Origin: an uncultured Clostridia bacterium
Lineage (GTDB): Bacteria > Bacillota > Clostridia > TANB77 > CAG-508
Direction: 5' to 3'
DNA length: 34,524 nucleotides
Assembly: GCA_947628425.1 (NCBI GenBank)
Contig: CANQZV010000008.1
Coordinates: forward strand, 1-34,524
Under the pieces are notes generated by a model. That model worked only from the letters and a program-made list of their open reading frames with translations, did not search any database and had not been told where the DNA came from. Each line of letters begins with the position of its first letter. Within the stretch, counting starts at the first letter, position 1. Both the position numbers and the translations under genes were made by a program. Of the stretch, positions 29,521 through 34,524 are shown in pieces.

Positions 29521-29560
29521 TTTTAAAATTTATTTTTATATATTAATATGGAGGATGTAA

Positions 29561-31372
29561 ATGCAGAATAGGCAAAAATATATTAGAAATTTTAGCATTA
29601 TTGCACATATTGACCATGGAAAATCTACTTTAGCAGATAGATTAATTGAAATGACAGGAGTATTATCTGCAAGAGAAATGGAATCTCAAGTTCTTGATAA
29701 TATGGAACTAGAAAAAGAAAGAGGAATAACAATTAAATCACAGGCAGTTAGAATGAAATATAAAGCAAAAGACGGAAACGAATATATATTTAATTTAATA
29801 GATACACCAGGACATGTTGATTTTAATTATGAAGTTTCAAGAAGTTTAGCAGCATGTGATGGTGCAATTCTTGTTGTAGATTCTTCACAAGGAGTTGAGG
29901 CACAAACATTAGCAAATGTTTATCTTGCTTTAGACAATAATTTAGAAATATTACCAGTTATTAATAAAATTGATTTACCAAATGCAAGACCAGAAGAAGT
30001 AAAAAAAGAAATAGAAGAAATAATAGGAATATCATCAAAAGATGCACCATGTATTTCTGCAAAAACAGGGTTAAATGTAGATAAAGTTTTAGAAAAAATT
30101 GTAACTGACATACCATCACCAAACGGAGACGAAAATGCACCAACAAAGTGCCTTATATTTGATTCTTATTATGATAATTATAAAGGTGCAATTGCTTATG
30201 TAAGAGTAATGGATGGAGCTGTAAATGTTGGAGATGAAATAAAACTAATGGCAACTAATAAAACCTTTACAGTAACAGAAGTAGGTTTTTTTACACCAGG
30301 AAACTATGTACAAGCTGAAAAACTATTAGCAGGTGATGTTGGTTACATTGCAGCTAGTATAAAAAGTTTATCTGATTTACATGTAGGAGATACAGTGACT
30401 ACTATAAATAATAGTGCGAAAGAACCATTAAAAGGTTATAAAAAAGTAAATCCAATGGTTTACTGTGGAATATACCCAATGGATGGAAGTGAGTATGAAA
30501 GTCTAAAAATAGCTTTAGAAAAATTGCAATTAAATGATGCAGCACTAGTATATGAACCAGAAATATCAGCAGCATTAGGCTTTGGCTTCAGATGCGGATT
30601 TCTAGGATTATTACATTTAGAAATAATAGAAGAAAGACTAGACAGAGAATTTGACTTAGGGTTAATAACCACTTCTCCATCTGTTATATATAAAGTACAT
30701 AAAACAGATGGAACAGTTATAGATTTGTATAATCCATCAGAGCTTCCAAAAGAACAAGAAATTTCATATATGGAGGAACCTTTTGTAACAGCAGAGATTT
30801 TAACACCAAAAGAATATATTGGAAACATTATGGAAATATGTCAGAATAGGCGTGGAATATATATAGACATGAAATACTTAGATGCAAATAGAGTAACATT
30901 AATTTATGAAATGCCATTAAATGAAATTATATATGATTTTTTTGATAATTTAAAATCTAAAACAAAAGGGTATGCATCATTTGACTATGAATTTAAAGAA
31001 TATGTTAGATCTGAACTTGTAAAGCTAGATATAAGAGTTAACGGAGAAGGAGTAGATGCACTATCATTTATTGTTCATAAAGATAATGCTTATAATAGAG
31101 GTAAAAAAATGGTAGAAAAGTTAAAAACAGTAATTCCTCGCCAGTTATTTGCTATTCCTCTTCAAGCAGTTATTGGTGGAACTATTATAGCAAGAGAAAC
31201 AATATCCGCAATGAGAAAAGACGTACTTGCTAAATGTTACGGAGGAGATATTACAAGAAAGAAAAAATTATTAGAAAAACAAAAAAAAGGTAAAAAGAAG
31301 ATGCGTGAAATTGGAAATGTTGAGTTGCCACAAGAAGCCTTTCTAAGTGTTCTTAAATTAGACGATGAGTAA
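29561..31372 (+). CDS. lepA: elongation factor 4 (LepA)
   Basis: [47 protein letters not shown]-terminal [22 protein letters not shown]. Confidence 0.97.
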   Translation: MQNRQKYIRNFSIIAHIDHGKSTLADRLIEMTGVLSAREMESQVLDNMELEKERGITIKSQAVRMKYKAKDGNEYIFNLIDTPGHVDFNYEVSRSLAACDGAILVVDSSQGVEAQTLANVYLALDNNLEILPVINKIDLPNARPEEVKKEIEEIIGISSKDAPCISAKTGLNVDKVLEKIVTDIPSPNGDENAPTKCLIFDSYYDNYKGAIAYVRVMDGAVNVGDEIKLMATNKTFTVTEVGFFTPGNYVQAEKLLAGDVGYIAASIKSLSDLHVGDTVTTINNSAKEPLKGYKKVNPMVYCGIYPMDGSEYESLKIALEKLQLNDAALVYEPEISAALGFGFRCGFLGLLHLEIIEERLDREFDLGLITTSPSVIYKVHKTDGTVIDLYNPSELPKEQEISYMEEPFVTAEILTPKEYIGNIMEICQNRRGIYIDMKYLDANRVTLIYEMPLNEIIYDFFDNLKSKTKGYASFDYEFKEYVRSELVKLDIRVNGEGVDALSFIVHKDNAYNRGKKMVEKLKTVIPRQLFAIPLQAVIGGTIIARETISAMRKDVLAKCYGGDITRKKKLLEKQKKGKKKMREIGNVELPQEAFLSVLKLDDE

Positions 31373-31373
31373 A

Positions 31374-31405
31374 TTTTAAAAAAAATAGGAGGATAATATC
31401 CTCCC
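31374..31405 (-). terminator. terminator for the minus-strand 81-aa ORF
   Basis: ggaggata-a-tatcctcc followed on the minus strand by tattttttttaaaa. Confidence 0.6.
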
Positions 31406-31420
31406 AAAAATAATATACTA

Positions 31421-31666
31421 CTAAATCTTACAACCCAATTCATGTAATTCTGTGCGAAAATATTCTCCTTTAATAGAAGCATATTTAGAAAAAGAGGAAT
31501 ACTTTTTGTACTGATTATAATGAGTAATAGCTTCTCTTTGAGAAATTAATCTACTTAAGAAACGTTGCTCATTAATAGCTTTTTTACTCCAGTATTCCAT
31601 TGATTTTAGGTTTAGACAAAGTAGTATTTTGTACTTAAATTTCAAAATCATATTTAATAACTTCAT
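31421..31666 (-). CDS. hypothetical 81-aa protein
   Basis: Strong SD aaggagga upstream of ATG 31666, own downstream terminator, basic/aromatic-rich sequence. Confidence 0.6.
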   Translation of the reverse strand: MKLLNMILKFKYKILLCLNLKSMEYWSKKAINEQRFLSRLISQREAITHYNQYKKYSSFSKYASIKGEYFRTELHELGCKI

Positions 31667-31763
31667 GATAATTCCTCCTTAAGATAATGATTTTGAATAA
31701 CAATAAAGTAACAAATATATTATAAATCAAATTTTTATAAAAGTCAAAAAGAAAGGAAAAGAG

Positions 31764-32597
31764 ATGAATCATAAAAAATACAAAAAAGAAAATGTTAAAA
31801 ATAAAATAAACAAAAACATGATGTACCGAAAATCTGAAAAAAAAGAAGAATTTTATAACTCTGATCAAATAGAAGGAAGAAATGCTGTACTAGAATTATT
31901 AGAATCTAATAAAGATATTAATAAAATATTTATTGAAAATGGCGAAAAACAGGGGTCAATTCATAAAATTATCGCAAAGGCAAGAGAAAAAGGAATTATT
32001 TTAGTTGAAGTTGACAGAAATAAATTAAAACAAATGGCACAAACAGAAAATTACCAAGGAGTTATTGCAATTGTACCTCCATATGAGTATTGTGAAGTTG
32101 AAGATATACTTAATACTGCAAAAGAAAAAAATGAAGAACCATTTATATTAATATTAGATGGAATTGAAGACCCACATAATTTAGGTGCAATTATTAGAAC
32201 TGCAGAAACAGCAGGGGTTCATGGAATTATTATACCTAAAAGAAGAGCTGCAAGTGTAAATAGTACAGTAAATAAAGTATCTGCAGGTGCAGTTCAATAT
32301 ATGAAAATAGCAAGAGTAAATAATATTAATGACACAATTCACTACTTAAAAGATAATGGTTTATGGATTATTGGCACAGACATGTATGCAAAGAACTACT
32401 ATTATAATGAAGACTATAAATCTCCAATTGCAATTGTAATAGGAAGTGAAGGGTATGGAATGAGTAAATTAGTAAAAGATAATTGTGATATATTAACTAA
32501 AATACCAATGCTAGGTAATATTACTTCACTTAATGCATCTGTTTCATCTGGAATTATAATATATGAAGCAGTAAAACAAAGAAATTTATCAAAGTAA
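31764..32597 (+). CDS. rlmB: 23S rRNA 2'-O-methyltransferase, TrmH/RlmB family
   Basis: IEGRNAVLELLESNKDINKIFIE, ILDGIEDPHNLGAIIRTAETAGVHGIIIPKRRAA, IVIGSEGYGMSKLV, LNASVSSGIIIYEA. Confidence 0.93.
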   Translation: MNHKKYKKENVKNKINKNMMYRKSEKKEEFYNSDQIEGRNAVLELLESNKDINKIFIENGEKQGSIHKIIAKAREKGIILVEVDRNKLKQMAQTENYQGVIAIVPPYEYCEVEDILNTAKEKNEEPFILILDGIEDPHNLGAIIRTAETAGVHGIIIPKRRAASVNSTVNKVSAGAVQYMKIARVNNINDTIHYLKDNGLWIIGTDMYAKNYYYNEDYKSPIAIVIGSEGYGMSKLVKDNCDILTKIPMLGNITSLNASVSSGIIIYEAVKQRNLSK

Positions 32598-32743
32598 ATT
32601 TTAAAAATTTAATACAACATATTAAAAAATATATTAATATGCTAATTAGTAATTAACATACTTTCAACAAATTTGTTAAAAATATTGCAAATAAATGTTA
32701 AATAAACTATAATAATATTAAAGTAAAGGGGAGGTTATAATAA

Positions 32744-34162
32744 ATGAAAAACAAAAAAATATTATTTGTTGTTATAGCAATAGTAGTAATACTAATAATT
32801 GCAGGATTATTAGGTGTGTTATATGCTAAAACAGATTTTTTTAAAAGTAATAAAATGTTATTTTACCAATATTTATCTAAAACAAAAATAATAGAATCTG
32901 AAGCTACAGATATTATAGAAAGTGTTAGCCAAACAATATCAAATAATAACTATTCATCAACAGGAAATATTAATTGTTCTTTAGCAATTAATGACAATAC
33001 CACTAATATAAATAATATTCAAAATCTTTTTACAATTAAATATAATTCATTAGAAAATAAAAATTTAAACCAATCTTATAAAGATTATACAATAACATCA
33101 AATAACCAAGACTTAATAACATTAAGATATATGAAAGATGGAAATGTATATGCATTAAAAGCAGATAACATTGTTACTAAATATTTAGCAGTAGAAAATA
33201 AAAATTTAAAAGAATTTTTTACAAAATTAGGAGTTGAAAATGTTACAAACATTCCTAATTCAATACCACAAATTAATTTGAAAGAATTACTAAATATACA
33301 ACCAGAGATATTAAATAATATAAAATCTACTTATTTAAAAGTTATAGATAGTAAATTAACTAATAATAACTTTACTAAAATAACAAATGCAGATGAAACT
33401 ACTACAATAGAATTATCTTTAACTGAACAAGAAATAATGGATATTACTAAATTATTTTTAGAAACCCTAAAAAACGATGATTCAACAATTAATATAATTA
33501 TAGAAAAAGCTAGTATATTTGGATATGAATTAAACATAGATTCTATAAAAACAACACTACAAGAAAAAATAGATGAAATTACAAATAAAAGTTACTCAAC
33601 AAATGAAACCCTAAAATTTTCAGTTACTGAAAATGGAAAAGATACTATTGGATTAGAAATAACTATTATAGATAATTCACAGGAAATAAATAAACAGTAT
33701 ACATTAAAATTAGATTTTTCCGAAAAAAATAGATTAATAATATATTCAGATACACAAGATGGAAATAAAGTAAAAGAAATTGTAACATTTGGATATGAGG
33801 AAAATAAATTTGAAGCAAATATAGATATTATTAAAATAAATCAAGATAATACAGAAACTAGTATAGCAAACATAAAATACCAAGTAAATAATTATAATAC
33901 TGAAAATATTACTCAAAGTTTATCTTTAAAATTTATTTATGAAGAAAATAATTTAACCATGCAAATGGACTTAAATGATTCAACAAATATCAAGCAAGAT
34001 ATTGCAATTGAGAAAATAACAAATGAAAATGCATTATTATTAAATAATATGAGTTCAAATGACCTAAATGATTTAATAGGTAGAATAATTTTAAGACTAC
34101 AATATCTATATGGAGAACAAATTCAAAATATGAATGGAATTATTAATCGAAGCGGATTCTAA
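32744..34162 (+). CDS. membrane-anchored hypothetical protein (single N-terminal TM, large extracytoplasmic region)
   Basis: MKNKKILFVVIAIVVILIIAGLLGVLYA TM then a long T/N-rich region; SD ggggaggt. Confidence 0.8.
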   Translation: MKNKKILFVVIAIVVILIIAGLLGVLYAKTDFFKSNKMLFYQYLSKTKIIESEATDIIESVSQTISNNNYSSTGNINCSLAINDNTTNINNIQNLFTIKYNSLENKNLNQSYKDYTITSNNQDLITLRYMKDGNVYALKADNIVTKYLAVENKNLKEFFTKLGVENVTNIPNSIPQINLKELLNIQPEILNNIKSTYLKVIDSKLTNNNFTKITNADETTTIELSLTEQEIMDITKLFLETLKNDDSTINIIIEKASIFGYELNIDSIKTTLQEKIDEITNKSYSTNETLKFSVTENGKDTIGLEITIIDNSQEINKQYTLKLDFSEKNRLIIYSDTQDGNKVKEIVTFGYEENKFEANIDIIKINQDNTETSIANIKYQVNNYNTENITQSLSLKFIYEENNLTMQMDLNDSTNIKQDIAIEKITNENALLLNNMSSNDLNDLIGRIILRLQYLYGEQIQNMNGIINRSGF

Positions 34163-34196
34163 AAATATTTTGAAAAACAAGATAATATTCTGCAAG

Positions 34197-34224
34197 AAAT
34201 CTAGCCGAAAGGCTAGATTTTTTG
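34197..34224 (+). terminator. terminator with GAAA tetraloop
   Basis: aaatctagcc-gaaa-ggctagatttttt. Confidence 0.85.
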
Positions 34225-34265
34225 TAGAATAGGAAAATTTTGTTAAAAAACATTGAAAATAAATA

Positions 34266-34294
34266 TTGACAATTGATAATAAATTATATACAAT
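34266..34294 (+). promoter_or_regulatory. sigma-A type promoter
   Basis: TTGACA, 17-nt spacer, TACAAT. Confidence 0.7.
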
Positions 34295-34458
34295 AATCGC
34301 ACAGCAAAATATTTTGTAAAAAGATGTGCATCAAATTTAAATCTAAAAGAATTATCAAAAAAGTTTAAAATCAGATAATTCAATTTCCAAAATAAAAGAA
34401 AAATAAAAAACGGCATTTAAATATGTTTATTAATTATGCCTAAAAAAAGGAGAAAAGT

Positions 34459-34524
34459 ATGAAGGAAGAAAGTAATAAAAAAGAATTATTAAACCCAAAA
34501 TTAGATTATGTATTTAAAAGAATA
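34459..34524 (+). CDS. 5' end of an Rpn family / PD-(D/E)XK nuclease-transposase-like protein (truncated by window)
   Basis: MKEESNKKELLNPKLDYVFKRI; SD aaaaggag. The LNPKxDYVFKRI start is typical of this family. Confidence 0.6.
   Translation, partial: MKEESNKKELLNPKLDYVFKRI

Noticed and set aside
1-34524. CRISPR arrays, rRNA or tRNA genes
   Set aside because: No regularly spaced direct repeats, and no rRNA or tRNA cloverleaf-like segments were recognised by eye; a tRNA scan would be needed to be certain.

Overview
This is a low-GC window, probably from a spore-forming Clostridia/Firmicutes chromosome. It carries mostly housekeeping genes: priA-def-fmt, pyrC-pyrF-pyrK-pyrD, an S1-domain protein, typA, a pair of uncharacterised paralogs, a TrmR-like methyltransferase, a RelA/SpoT-domain protein, a U32 peptidase (TrhP-like), a Ca2+-type P-ATPase, a polysaccharide deacetylase, fba, smpB, two membrane-anchored small proteins, a rubredoxin, cwlJ-gerQ, a large coiled-coil/PPP-phosphatase fusion, uvrB, lepA, rlmB and the 5' end of an Rpn/PD-(D/E)XK-type gene. 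The 5' edge holds the C-terminus of a protein that looks like the variable (VR) target of a diversity-generating retroelement. The most striking signal is that four conserved genes (priA, uvrB, smpB, cwlJ) are broken by apparent +1 frameshifts, 8 sites in total, and every break lies exactly at an in-frame CGG codon. Skipping the C (reading CGGN as one GGN glycine) restores the full-length protein each time, including both P-loop glycines of UvrB and the natural SmpB stop. In my manual scan I found no in-frame CGG anywhere else in the window, while roughly three dozen out-of-frame CGG trinucleotides in genes are innocuous. This suggests that CGG is not an arginine codon here but a +1 frameshift or quadruplet-glycine (CGGN) signal. 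All family assignments are from motif recognition; no searches were run.
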